Below, piece by piece: positions 23,433 to 36,700 of a stretch of DNA of 64,000 nucleotides. Both the position numbers and the translations under genes were made by a program. Each line of letters starts with the position of its first letter. Position 1 is the first letter of the stretch. The DNA is from Undaria pinnatifida (taxonomy: Eukaryota > Sar > Phaeophyceae > Laminariales > Alariaceae): the NCBI GenBank assembly GCA_012845835.1, contig JABAKD010000009.1, positions 13,111,955-13,175,954 on the forward strand. The letters run 5' to 3'. Under the pieces are notes generated by a model. That model was not told where the DNA came from. It searched no databases and saw nothing but the letters and a program-made list of their open reading frames with translations.

Positions 23433-23857
23433 GCTCGGTGTTGGTACATATTGCGTGGTTCTCCCTCCGAAGGCGGGAGGCGTTTTTTTTGGAGGGGGGT
23501 GCGGCGACCCCCCTGCGCTTTTAATCGCACAGGGGCGGGGCCCGGTCTGCTAATACTCGGCCGTTGTCGACAGTACGTTCGTTGTACCGGTACCAGGTAC
23601 CTGGTAGTAATAATACCGTAACGCCGTTACGGCTGTCCGCGAGTGGTCTTACACTTTAGGCAGATGTACGGTATGGGACAGAATGCGAGACGGGAGGGGA
23701 GGTGCCATTAGGTGGGAAAAAGCGCCGGGTGTGTGTTTATTTTGCGAAAAGCAGAGAACGACATCGTACATACATGCATTTGCATCGCTGACTGACTGGC
23801 TGGCTGTGTTTGCATCGGCTGGTCTGTCGGTCGGCTTTGCTTGGTTGGTTGGTTGGT

Positions 23858-23892
<35 letters not shown>

Positions 23893-25199
23893 TTGTTTTT
23901 GGAATGGTTGCTTTTCTTGCACGCTGTTTTGGGATTGGCTGGTCATGCGGAGTTAGCTACCTGGTATCTTTTATTTTCCTTGTGGCAACGCCGCTAGAAA
24001 GAGAAACGCCCTCGGGTCATTGTGTCATATGTTTGTATGATATGTTTGCGAGCACCCTCGCTCACGGTGAACATGAAACACGTGCGGGAATGAAAAAAAA
24101 ACGTATTCCATCTTTTACAAGTACTAATTTCTTGGCAGTTTTTACGGCTTTTATCCCACTCAAGAAACGTCTAACAAGAGAAAACTGTTTTTCTCCTTCA
24201 TTATTTCTGTAAACCGCTGCATTTTTCTTAGTTCTGTTCTTGGGGCAGGACGTCTGAATGTACGGCACCTGCGTGTGTGTGGATCGATATACAGGAAGGT
24301 AGGAAGGGATTAGGATGGTCGCGCAAGAATTTGGCGGTGTTGGCGCTGCTGGCTTTTTTTGGTTGGTTAATAGCAACAGCATGCAGACCCCCCCGAGGTC
24401 CCCACTCCCAGTGAACCATTTCATCCGAGTTGATGAGTTGAAACACGTTGGCACACCCCGAGGTATCCGTGGTGCTCCGTTACGCCTGAGGATTCATTAC
24501 AGTTTTGTTGCAAGTCGTCGTTTATTTAGTTCATTCCTCGAAACGCTTAAAAATGCGCTACGTTTGCAAGCCATTGGGGCGTTTTTTTAGATACCAACTC
24601 TGGTCGGGTAGGATTTGGGCAGGAACAAACACGTATTATACTTCGAAGTATACTATTAATAGTATTAAAACTGTCAAACGTCACAATCCAATGCCAACCC
24701 AATCCACGAAAAATCAGCGAAAAAATAGCTCGAAGGAATATATATGTTTTCCTACTACCAGGAACCATTTTTTTATTTTCTAACCTAAGGTGTTCGTGTT
24801 CGTGGTTGGTTGCCCTTGGTTGAGTTACCACGACGTGCAGCGGTTTCAATACTACTACGAGTATTAGTATATGCTTTCAAGCCCAACATGATTTGGATAA
24901 CGCAAACGCAAACGCCCTATGATTGTGTTTGCTGCTGTCTGAGCGCATGCAGCGCGTGGCTCCTCCCTTCCTCGCCCCCCCCTTGCTCGTCGGCCGCTAG
25001 AAGGGTTCGACTTCATGCCATGAGGCATACCGCATCACATTTGCGCGTGTCATGTATGCCTAGCGCGCAGCAGTAGAATGGGAGTTGCCGAAGAGCGCTA
25101 CAGAGTCACTACGAACGAAATATTTTGTGACTGTGAAGAAAAACGCCTCCCACGAAACGTTTTTCGCTCCGCGGACGTCCGAAACTGCTTGGCCGACCG

Positions 25200-25785
25200 A
25201 CACCCAACCGGCATTGACCAAAGCTTACCGCCTTTACAGCTGGAAACCCTTTTTTTTTTCACCAATTTACTTGGAGTTCGTATAGGCAGGCATTTTGAGG
25301 CTCTTAACTGGAAACCCTTTTCGGGGGACGAATTTTGTACTAGAAGTTAGAATAAGGAGGCATTTTGGGGCTCTTAAAAAAAGGGGTTAAGATCCGCGTG
25401 CATTGCAGTTCCCCGACCAGTAAAAACCGTGGACCAGTGAGGATGACACTTACCGCAAGCGCCTTTACGCACTATTTCACGCTGTTATGTTTTAAAATCT
25501 TACTCCTCGGGCATGGGGACAAAATGCTTGGAGTCAGAATAGGAACATACCACTACAGTCGGGCACCCCGATTTAAGAGCCCTCCGTGACAAAATGAAAC
25601 AGGTGCTCTTGACTGCACATTGCTCCTACCTGTAGTACAGTATGCACAGTAGGAGATGTGTGGCTGGGCATGCCAATTTGGCAGCTCTTAACCCCTTTAC
25701 AACTGGAAACCCGTTTTTGGGGAAAAGTTACTTGGATTTAGTATAGGGAGGGATTCGGGGGCTCCAAAGAGGTTAAGACCCTAAG
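25200..25785 (+). repeat. Cluster of R2 repeat units
   Basis: Four units share CTTTACA(G/A)CTGGAAACCC, a GGGGA(C/A)A-rich core, TACTTGGA(G/T)TT and GCATTTTG(A/G)GGCTCTTAA, ending near GGGGTTAAG. Unit spacing is irregular. No coding potential recognised. Confidence 0.75.
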
Positions 25786-25894
25786 AATGCTTTAATCTTC
25801 GGTGCACTGTACTATTAATACGAGTTGGAAAAGGGGTAATTTACCACCAACACTGACGCAAGACGTCGGACCAGATAACCCCCCCCCCCCCAGG

Positions 25895-26125
25895 TGGCCA
25901 TACCGGAAACTAAATTAATCATTGAAGCTGTCATCGATATGCAAGTCCGCCTCACAAGCGATTCTTAATAGGATGCAGCTCACCCTTCATGCGACTCGTC
26001 GGACACCTCACGGCGCTTTGCGCTCGCTTGGTGCACGCGATGTCTGCCTGGTAGGTGAAAACCCAACGTGCTCCGTCCCGGCATAGTAGGGATGCGAGGG
26101 TCTACGGTCATCTCACGCCATTAAT
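25895..26125 (+). repeat. Direct repeat R5, copy A
   Basis: About 85% similar by eye to 27115-27345: GCTCACCCTTCATGCGACTC, CGCTCGCTTGGTGCACGC, GTCTGCCTGGT, ACGTGCTCCGTCCC and ATGCGAGGGTC occur in the same order, each preceded by a C-run. Two direct copies 1.2 kb apart could be the ends of a small retroelement; no primer-binding site was confirmed. Confidence 0.75.
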
Positions 26126-26149
26126 AGGGGTGCAGCAGATACCAAGAAT

Positions 26150-26290
26150 TTTCTGAGCTCCTAACACGGGGAGCTCATTACCTCACCATCACCATCACCA
26201 TCACCCCAAAACGTGCGGCAGGTTCTAAGAATTTTCTGAGCTCTCAACACGGGGAGCTCAATACCTCACCATCACCATCACCATCACCCG
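26150..26290 (+). repeat. Two ~75-bp direct units with CACCATCACCATCACC
   Basis: Both units read AAGAATTTTCTGAGCTC, AACACGGGGAGCTCA, TACCTCACCATCACCATCAC, CAAAAC/GAAAAC. The inner GAGCTC..GAGCTC makes a small hairpin. Confidence 0.85.
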
Positions 26291-26661
26291 AAAACACGAT
26301 TCGAAGACCTTCGTTCGCGCGACCCTACCAACATTTCCATGTCCTAGTCCTAACACCGACTGTACACGTGAAATCATCCCATTAACCCATAGTGCAACAC
26401 TCGAGGAGCTCAACCGGTCACATCGCTCACATACGTTAGTTGGCCCAAAAAGTACACCCCAACCGTGGGAAGGCTCGAGGGTCAACGGTCTTAAGACTAC
26501 GGACATACATGAAATGAGAACACCCCTCCCCCCTTTCCCCCTAAGCGCGGCAAACAGTCAGACACCAGCAGCAGCGCTTCGACCGTGAGCGACCGCTTGG
26601 GGCGCTCCCGCCTTTAACAGGGAGAGTTTGTTAACAAAGCAAGCATAGCGAGCAGCGTCTC

Positions 26662-26699
<38 letters not shown>

Positions 26700-27114
26700 C
26701 CAGCACCAGCAGCGCACCCTGCATGACGTGCATACTATAGAGCGAAAAACGCACGACTTGTGCTGAACCACCGCAGGCAGCTCAGCTAACAACGCTAAGG
26801 AACACATCGCATCGCATTGCTCCACTCCAAACCATTAGAGCAACAGCACCACTGTACTCCAAACCATTACGGCACCACTACACTGCTGTGCACCTGGTAG
26901 AAGCAAAATAAGCATAACCGGCCCAGCACGCCCAAGCAAGAAGTCGACGCACAAATCCTGCCCACCCCGCTCCGCGACCACCAGGTACAGCATGCACATG
27001 CGCCAAGCAGACGCGCAACTCAAGCCATCTCTCCGCCAAGCCATGCGCCGTCTCGAAAGGGGAGCGTGGTCAAAGGTCAAATACGCCCCCCCCCCCCTCC
27101 CCCCCGGGTCCAAC

Positions 27115-27345
27115 CCGCCTCCCCCGTCATTCGAAGCTGCCATCCGACATGCAAGAGAGTACGCACAAGGTGCGGAAGTCCCTCTCACAACTGGTACTTG
27201 GTAGGATATAGCTCACCCTTCATGCGACTCGCCGAACGCCTCACGGCGCTTCGCGCTCGCTTGGTGCACGCAAGGTCTGCCTGGTCGGTGAAAACCCGAC
27301 GTGCTCCGTCCCTGCATTGTAGGAATGCGAGGGTCGATTGTCCTG
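27115..27345 (+). repeat. Direct repeat R5, copy B
   Basis: Partner of 25895-26125, in the same orientation and order. It starts after a C-run at 27087-27105. Confidence 0.75.
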
Positions 27346-27442
27346 ATACTACGGCTATGCATTAGGCGAGTACATCCCCCCCCCGCCGCCCCCAAACCCC
27401 GCTTTACTTCATGGTTGTACAACATAATTCGAGCATTGGTTT

Positions 27443-27720
27443 TTATGCCCTGAGGTCGGTGTGGAAGAAGTCTTCGGCGTCGACGAGTCGGAACTCCTCC
27501 TCCGACACGGGAGCCACGCCCTTGAGCTTGAGTTTCAGGTTGTACCGGTGCAGGTCGCTCTTGTAGTGTTCTCGGTGCGCGCTCTGCGTAAGGTTGGAAC
27601 AGCACAAAACGTCAAAACAATAAAAAAGCGTCAAGAACTAAACAAAACACCAGACAAAGAAAAACATACCCCCCTGGCATATTTTGTAGACAATTAATAC
27701 GTCAACAAACCAATCAATCG

Positions 27721-27752
<32 letters not shown>

Positions 27753-30700
27753 CCAATCAACAGGACAAGAGGCGAACACGTTAGAGGAGAACGAAGGCAA
27801 AGACGAAGACGAAAACGAAGAATAGTGCAAAGACATAGAGCACTCAAACAAAATAGTGACGAGGAAAGAGACAAGAGGTAATACACAGAGACAACCACAG
27901 AAACAAAGACGGTGTCCCGGACCAAAACCATAAAATATCAGAGAGCAAAGGGTAGCGGTAAACCTAAGGAAAGCAAGACAAAACGCCAAGAATGGACGAA
28001 AACACAAGGCCACATACGATACGTAAAAACAAAAAGTGGTCAACTATATATATAAAACGCAAAAATCGGCGCGCTTCGCGCGCGCGTTTTTTTTTCCTTT
28101 TCTCATTGGGCTGCGCCAAGCGAAGGTCGTAAATCGTAATCACGGAAACCGTTGCATTCATGGTGATATTGTATTGAAAAACAGACGCGTTTCGTCCCAG
28201 ACTCGTTGGAGCACTATGAATACTACTAATAGAGGTATCTGGGTACCTGGTAGGTGTGAAAGGCGTGCTGTCGCTGCGGTGCCTGTCTGCTCTGCTGCTG
28301 TTTGGGCCGTTTGCCGGTCAACGGAAGCGCGGGCTTTGTGTTGTGGTGTGTTAATGTAACCATAGACACGTCTGACGATAAAGCAGCATCCTTTTAAACT
28401 GGACTGGTAAAGATCATGGCTTGAACATCGTACGTACATAGCATTTTTAGTTGTGGACTAGCTGCCTTTTCATTTTTGTTCTCAACACCCCGGAGAATGG
28501 TCTGGAGAATGGTCTGGGCCAAGAATTAACTGAAACGGACCACCACGCCGTAGTAAAACCACGCCGAGGGTGCTTTGTTTTGGTCGTGGGCGTTATAATC
28601 GCAGGTACGTGCATCTTCAGCATGCAGCATCAGGTACCGGTACCGGTTCGTGGGTGGGTTGTGGGTCGGTGGATGGGTGAGAACGGGTCGTTAACACATT
28701 ATATCCGCTGGAGGTGCAACGTACCCATGATTGTGTTTTCAACATAAAAAATCAAGTACAGACCAATCGCCTCTGCTTGTTGGTACTGCTGTACTTCTGT
28801 AGCACATATTGTTTGGAGTGTTTGGTGCTAAGATGGGTTGGTCGGTTGGCGGGCGGTTGGTTGGGTGGGTGGCGGTCGTTTCGTGCGTGGGCGGGTGCTT
28901 TCGTGCCTGTGGGAGGTGGAGCTATTGTTGTCTTTGGTACAGCAGCTGTATCTTGTTCTCGCCGCTGTACAACCGGCCTGCTCTGGCGAAGTTCGAGTAC
29001 GAAACAACGCATTCGTTCACTGCTGTACTGCCGTGGCATGGTGGGTGGGTTGGTTGGTGGGTGGATGGCTTGGTCGGTGGGCGGCGTTTTGTCGGCGACC
29101 TGGAAGCGGATGTCGTGTTGGTGCGGTTGTTGTGTTGTGTGTTGCTTCCTTTCCTTGCTGCCGACCGCTGATGTGCGGTAGGTCTGTGCTGTTTGAGAAT
29201 CAAGTTGCGCTGAATTCAGCAAGAAGTTGAATCTGCATTCACTCTATTAATGGGTATGATGACATGGTAGTCACTGAGCTTGCTGAATCGGCGCGGCGGG
29301 ACTGGGGGGTATCCCCAAGGGGGAACTCCCGCCGCGCGCGCCTCGCCCCCTGATTGGCCGAGGAGGGGCGAGGGGGGGTCCCTCGGCCAATGGGGTTGAG
29401 GCTCGGAAAACATAGGGATGAAAGCCATATGCCTATTGTATTATATGGGGGGGGGCGTACTCATTTGTTACTTGCCTCAGTGATCTGACCATTCACCATG
29501 CATCCTTTTCGAGACGGAGGGGGGGGGGGGACTTGTACTTCCAAGTGACAAAAAACGCTAATCGAGGGACGAAGTAAATGCTCGACATACCGTGTCGGGG
29601 AAGGTCAGGACGCAAGTGTTGCATCCTAGGGGTTTCTTCGCCTTCACGCCGGTCCCGGCAGCAGCAGAAGCCGCCGCAAAACTCTCCTCGCCCGCATCTC
29701 GTCGCGCGCCCTCCTCCCCTGCTTCCCCTCCCGCCGCTTGCCGCTCCGCCCTGGCCTGGTCCCTCTTCTCTTGTCTCTCCTGCACCTCCTGCATTTGTGT
29801 ATACACCAATTAATCAATTAAGGAACAAAATTCCAGCTGCAAAATTCAATCAAACTAACATAACAAATAAAGTAACGCCTACGCGTCCTCACGGAACACC
29901 AAAACAACCTACCAGGCATGACATAACGGACAAATTACATCCTAGGAGCAGCAACAATAACAACGCAGCGCAACAATAACACAGACAGACAATGGTCTCG
30001 GTCTCGAAGCAGCAGCAGCACGCGCGTACCTGCTGCCGTGCGTCGCGCTCCGCCGCGTCCTCCTTCTCCCGCCGCCTCGCCCCCTTGGACTTCTTCCCTC
30101 CGCGCTTTCCGACGCCGCTCTCCCCCGCACCCGTCCCCGCTCCCCGCGCCCTGCCACCGCCTCCCTGTTGCCCCCCCACGCCATCGTCGCCGTAGTCGGA
30201 GTGGCGACCGACTCGTCCTTTTGCTTTGCCTCGCTTCCCCGCCGCTGGAGATTTTAGTCGAAAATGCGTGTTAGAAATCATCGTTAGCGTTTGCGCGGGG
30301 GGGGGGCAGGGGGGGGGGTGAGTTTGAGGGTTGGGGGGGCAGCAGCGGTGATGAGGGTGGGGAGGCGTAGAAGGATAGGGGGGAGGGGGGGTGTAGTCAC
30401 AATGGGGGGCGGGGGCGGGGGGGAAGAGGGGGGGGGGGAAGGGGTGGCGAGGAGGGAAGAGGTGTGATGGTGAAGGGTTTGGAGGGGGGTTGAGGGGACA
30501 GACGGAGGAGGGGAGCGCCGTCAAGATTTACCAAACGTATCCGGAAGACACACAAATACTTGGTGCTATAGTCTATATTGTTCTCCCTCCAGAGAGGACC
30601 TCACGACTTCTTTACGCGGGCCAAGGTGCGGTCGCGTCCGGGTCGCGCACCAGGCGCTATTGTACAGGCTCAGGCAACAAACTGCACACATAAATAGCGG

Positions 30701-33700
30701 GAGCAGGAGTTGGTCTCAATCCCACGGGACGAACGCAGACCACCATAAGGAGATGTGTATCCCCCCCCCCCAAATCACCACGCCCGACACCGCACCGCTC
30801 GAAGGGTGTATGCAACCAGTAACAAAGCACCAACCCACTCGGCCAGCCAACCACCCACCCGGCATCATGAGATCGTCCCCCTCCTCCCCCGCGCCCCCGG
30901 TGTCATCGCCCTTTCCGGCGCTGGCTTTCCTCCCCTTGATCTCCTCTCCCTTCAGCTTGACCGCCAGCAGCCCCTTCCTCAGCAGCTCCACGTCCATGTC
31001 CGCCTCGCCCTCTTGCTGCACCGACAGCTGGAGTACCTCCAGCGAGCACCGGCTACCCCTGCCCGGCGGGGAAGGAACGAAAACGCAAGACGGAGCTTGG
31101 CTTTTCATCAAGCACACAAGAGTGACGGCGCATGGAGGAACGCGACGCACCATACCATTAACTAGAAAAGCACGGAAAGAGAAAGAAAAGAAAATAAATT
31201 AAGACAGAAAAAAGAAAAAGAAAAAACGAAACGAAACGAAAAGAACGAAAAAAAAAACAGACCAAAAAGTGGAAATACATACCACGCATAGAAATAAAAC
31301 ATATATACATATATATATATATGTGTGTCACTTTTACTCTCCAGCTCAGCACGTACCTGTCAAGAGGTTTTACCTTCATCGACTATTAATAGCTTCTGGA
31401 CAAGCCGTGGTCACACGTATTGTCCCTTCTCCCTCCCGGTGCAATAATTAGTACGTACTCCTACATAGGCGAAGCATAAGCAAACACAGAGCACAACCAT
31501 ACATCACTCCACTTCGCTCCAAAAGCTGGTGGCACGTGCTTACTCTGCCACAGCTCTCACGGCCTCCTCCACATCCCGGTACATGCCCGGGTCGACCAGG
31601 AAATCTAGAACCTGGCCCCCGTTGCCCCCACTGCCGGCGGCGCCCCCTTCCCCCCCGCTTTCGAAGTTGTCCACTCCAAGCTTCCCCAGCGTTTCCTTCA
31701 GCGGCGCCGGATCTATTTCGAAGGCAGGCAAATGCAGGGGAAAGGGGTTGGTTCATTGGAAGACAAAAAAGGGTATGGGGAAATTATTACTCCTTCTATT
31801 TATAGTACCGGAAAGACAATCCCCACTCCTTTTTTTTCAGGGCTTTTCGCGGGTCGGGGTCACTGCTCGCGGGTCGGCGTCATTGCTCGCGGGTCGGGCC
31901 GGGGTCGCGGTGACCCGACCCGACCCGCGAGATTTCGAACACCTCCCGACCCGACCCGATCCGATCCGTGAGACGTCGACTACCTCTTGACCCAACCCGA
32001 CTCGACCCGCGAGAGCTTGACCAACCTCCTGATCCGACCCGTGGGTTGGGTTTTGATCCGTGAAAAGCCCTGTTTTTTTTTCCAACCTAGTTTGTCCCCC
32101 GAAAATGGGGTGCGATTTCTACAAGGGGTTAAGGGCAAGGTTAAGGGCAAGGTTAAGGCCAGATTAAGGGCAAGGTTAAGGTCGAGGTTAAGGCCGAGGA
32201 TAAGGGCATGGTGAAGGGCAAGGATAAGGATAAAACGTTGTCAAGGGTGTAAGGAAACGTGCAGGAAGACACAAGGAAAATATGCAGGAACATGATTGGG
32301 CGAAGGCAAGGAAAAATGGGTGTAAGCTAAGGGTAGAGCAGCAAGCAAGCGAGCAGGCAAGCAGGCAAGCAGGCAAGCAGGCAAACAGGCAAGCGGGCAA
32401 GCAGGCAAGCAGGCAAGCAGGCAAGCAGGCAAGCAGGCAAGCAGGCAAGCAGGCAAGCAGGCAAGCAGGCAAGCAGGCAAGCAGGCAAGCAGGCAAGCAG
32501 GCAAGCAGGCAAGCAGGCAAGCAGGCAAGCAGGCAAGCAGGCAAGCAGGCAAGCAGGCCAGCAGGCAAGCTCTCAGAGGGGTTAACACAAGAGGCAAAAC
32601 ACAGTCGCAACAAAAAACTGTCCACAGCAGCCCGCAGCGTACCTTCTTCGGTGGTAATCCTCAGCTTCATCTTGGCCCTGTCAATGGGCATAACTTCCTT
32701 CAGCTTCTTGATCACTTCCAGCGCCTATCCATATGAAATGGGGGTTTGCATGTTAAGAGGGCCACACGTCCAGCACAAGATTGGATGGCCGACACATTGT
32801 CCAGCCGCGTGGTAAGATAGAGGTATACCGTTTTTTGGCGAAAACGTTTTCTGACGGACGAGGCCCCTTAACCCCTACAGAGCCCCGAAACATCTCCCTA
32901 CATTATTTTCAAGTAAACTTGTCCCCAATAATGGGTTTCCAGTTGTAACGGCGTTAAACCAAAAACCGTCGGATATATATATATATTTGCGACAGGTTTG
33001 GTTGCATAATACGCCTGCAATAGGCCAATGGGATTGCTTCATCCGGCAAAAAACAAAAAAAACAAAAAAAAACAATTAACTTTCCCTAAATCAGTTTTTT
33101 GGGTACGTACAGAAACGAAAAAATATAGCGCTACTTCGGTGAGATTACGGAACAAAAAAAGTTCACCTCTAAACCGGGCTTCCAGTTGTATATATAAATA
33201 TGTATATGATGATTCTTTTTTTCGGGGATTCGGTCAGGAGTTTTTTTCCGACTCGGCCTCAGTATGCGACTCTCGGAACTGGAATTCTCGGTCAAATAGC
33301 TTCGTTCGAGCGCCGTCTTCGGGGGGCGGCTCAAACGCCCCTCGCCCTGCCGTATCCGTTCCGCACCTGGCCGGGATCGGGTGGCCGGGATCGGGTACGT
33401 GGGCTGAGCGAGACAAGCGAGAAGGGCGTAAATTTTTGTATTTTGGGCGGTATATGCCCGAGCTATTCTTGGATCTTGGCATATATATGCAGAGCTTGAA
33501 CGAAAAAAACATATGGGAAAACATTTATTTCCACCTTAGCATCATTTCCAAATTGGGTTCTTCTTTCGTCCCCACCACACTTTTCGCATGGTCACACCTC
33601 GAAGCGTTTGGCCTGTTGTCGTACGACTGCTGTGTCGTTGCTTTTCGATAGCGGATTTCACGATCAAATACCTCTGTTCGAGCGTTCGTTGTCTTCGAGG

Positions 33701-36700
33701 GGGGCCGTTCCCTACCCAACGACATCATTACACCCTGTGTCCGTGCTAATTCTTTGTCCAGGAGAGATACAACTTATTATTATGTGGTCACAGACTGTGA
33801 GACAGAGTAAACCAAACAATCGCAATTAATCAAGGAATGAAGCAAGTGAAGTGCTAGCGTACCTGGGGTACGAGAACACGACAAAACAGGCCAGACCATG
33901 AAAAAAATAAAAATAAAATAAACACAACGAACAAAGTGGTCGTGTTTAAAAATCGCAGTACGAAAAACAACGTTTTGTCAGTATTTTTCGTCGCCGCTCC
34001 AAAGAGTCGTTCCGTATATATTGGTCCACGATTCAACGATCCATCTTTCAGGACAGCATAGTAAATATCCCACACTAATTCCATGTATAATTATACCCAC
34101 AAAGGAAACGTGGATGCACTTCTAAAGGTAGGTGTGATTATCAAGGCAGTAGTGTTTCCAACGCTTCGTTGTGTGGTTGCAAGCATTGCGCTGGCTACTG
34201 ACTGTTGTCGTTGCTGGTCAATCCGTTCAGCACCTCGACGTGAACGCGGATGGATGCTGAGCGAGACAAGCGAGAAGCGCGCAAAAATTTGTATTTTGAA
34301 CGGTACTCTCCAGTTATTCTTCGGATCTTGATGTATGGAGAGGTTGATAAAATAAAACTTGGCAAGACATTATTGCCAAATTGGCGTCATATTTGGTCCC
34401 AAAACAAATAATATTTACTGTAAAAAAACTCCCTATGGTACTGCGGTAGGTATCATAGTAGTGCGTTTATTTATTGAATTTCGGTAGGTACACGTACATA
34501 CATACATGGATATAGACGTGGCAAGCGGACGCATTACTAAAACGAGGAGGAGGTAGAAGTGATTACGATTACTGCCCCAGAAAAAGCCACACAGCAGCAT
34601 TGCGAGTGGCTGCGTTCCCGGGGCCTCGAGGGTGGTATTATACAAGTTCGGGCAAATCGACATGGTTTATACTCTCGTGCAAGCACTATAGGTACGCACG
34701 AGTAAGACCACACACAGCGATGCTCTATTACACACAACACGCTTTTTGTTTGTGACACATTTTATGGCATGGGGGGAGGGTGTACCAAAAAACAGGGAAT
34801 ACATTGTCGACACAAAAAACAAGGGAAAAATAATCTTTCCTCGTGTTGTTAAGCTGCGCCACGCGAAGGTCGTAGTAAGTAGACAGTATCCACGGAAGGA
34901 ACCGGTGAGTGGCATGCATTCGTCCCGGTATCGCATCGTTTGGTATTTTTTATTTCTGAGAAGACTCTTCGGAGTAATATAGACGGTGTGCTTTGTAGTT
35001 GCTGTGGTCCTTGACTCCGTTGCTGTGGTCGTTTGCCGGTCAAGTGCAAGCGGTCGTGTTGGTACGTAACTGGCAAATAAGTTTGTGTTGCTTCGTACTT
35101 GACGTGCTCCTTGCTGCTGATTGCAGATTGATCATCTCTTTTATTGTTTTTTTTTTGCGGCACACTTCTACTTTCCAGCTTCTGTACATACAAGCCGTGG
35201 TTACAGGTGCCGTCCCTTCCCCCCCCCCGGTTATTGCCTTCAATTTTTAGCGCATAGGGTTCAGCACCCACTGATCGTCGATTTTTCATCGAGTGTTTCT
35301 AACTCAAGCTCTCGCGCTTTCCGCAAGTCAATTAGTGCACAAAAAAAAGTCCCACGAAAAGTTATACCAGTACGCACTCGGGGAGATTCGAACTCACGAA
35401 ATTGACCTATACCAGGCTCGAGGATAACCTGATACGCCACCGGGGCAGTGAGTGATATAGAGCCGGTCGCCCCGGTGGTCTAGTGGGGTTACACTATTAG
35501 TGCTAGCGTTGGTCCTTGAGTTAAATAACTACCGCGTTGTGAGCTTTGTTGGCTTTATTTATGTGCAGAAATAAGTGAGAAAAAAAGGATGAACTAACTG
35601 CTGAAATCGCCTAGCAGCGTGGGTAGGTAAAATTCGAAGCGAATCGACGAGGGAAGAAAATGTTGAATTCTTCTCGCGATAGAAATTAGGGCATGTACCG
35701 TAGTGGGGAGGGGGGAGGGGAGCTCGCTATATGACCCCGGATCTGAGTTATACTACTTGGAGGGCGAGAGTAGTGCGAGCATCACAATAAATGGGATGGG
35801 GAAAAGAAAGGAAGTGACGTGTATAACTGCTGCTGTAATAACACGATACCCAAGCAAGTTGCACCGATCGACTCGATCTGGACCGACTGCTGTGTATTAT
35901 GCAATTGGTCCATGTACAACTTCTCCAATCACCGGCCAGTATGAGATGATAGTCATTGAACTTGCTGAACTTCCGAGTGAGTGGTGGTTTCCTCTATCCA
36001 TGAACCCCGGCCGAGCCAATCAATCGAAGGTTGGGTTACACTGTACGGGGTGGTATCGACGCAGGAGGTCAAATGAAATGTCCGCGTACCGCGGGTTGGG
36101 GTATACGAATAAAAAACCAGCAGTAGCGCGATTTGCCCCGTTTTTTCTTAGTTGAAAAAACCTTGAAGGATTTCTGAGCCGGGGTTGGACCCTGTTCCGT
36201 GGTCGGCGTTGTATACGAACTTAAGCTAGCTAAGGCTTCAACACCGTGCGGTGTGGTGTCGACCCGGGAGAAGTCGGTTTTCGTCCCCGGTTTATTGGAG
36301 TTGATGGGGTATGGAAGGATTTCTGGAACGGCGGTGGAGCCCTATCCTCATCTGGTGCGTCGGAATGCTCCCCGCCCGTTTGCTGGTCTATCTCCTACCC
36401 GGGTGTCCCTGGCTATACGAGCTGCACAGCCACTCAACGATAAGCCAATGTGAAAAATAGAAGATTGTCGCACCATCGTGCGGGGCTGTGTCGACCCGCG
36501 GGATAAATCGGTTATCGTCCCCGGTTTGTCAGGATTTCTGAAACGGGCACAGGACTCTAGATCCTCCCATGGCGTTGCCCTTATGTCCAAGCCCCAGCTA
36601 ATCAGTCGTAAGTGAATATGGTTGGGGCTCCACGTCGTGCGGAGTGGTGTCGACACGGGAGGTCATCGTTACTGTTCCCGCGTTTTTGGAGCTATAGAGA

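Larger units (their letters stand above)
22590..27440. other. Gene-free interval between the IWS1 and SBDS 3' ends
   Basis: No conserved protein seen. Contents: C20-type runs at about 23041-23060 and 23101-23114, R2 repeats (23300-23432, 25200-25785), a GGTT/GGCT run (23838-23895), direct repeats (25895-27345), a CACCATCAC duplication (26150-26290) and a CAG run (26657-26700). Confidence 0.6.

Noticed and set aside
32188..32815. Long Cys/Leu/Pro/Ala and Gln/Ala/Ser/Arg frames
   Set aside because: Produced by the CAGGCAAG octamer array, open in several frames on both strands.
35703..36155. 150-codon plus-strand frame
   Set aside because: No conserved motif, runs into the minisatellite; within an SBDS intron.
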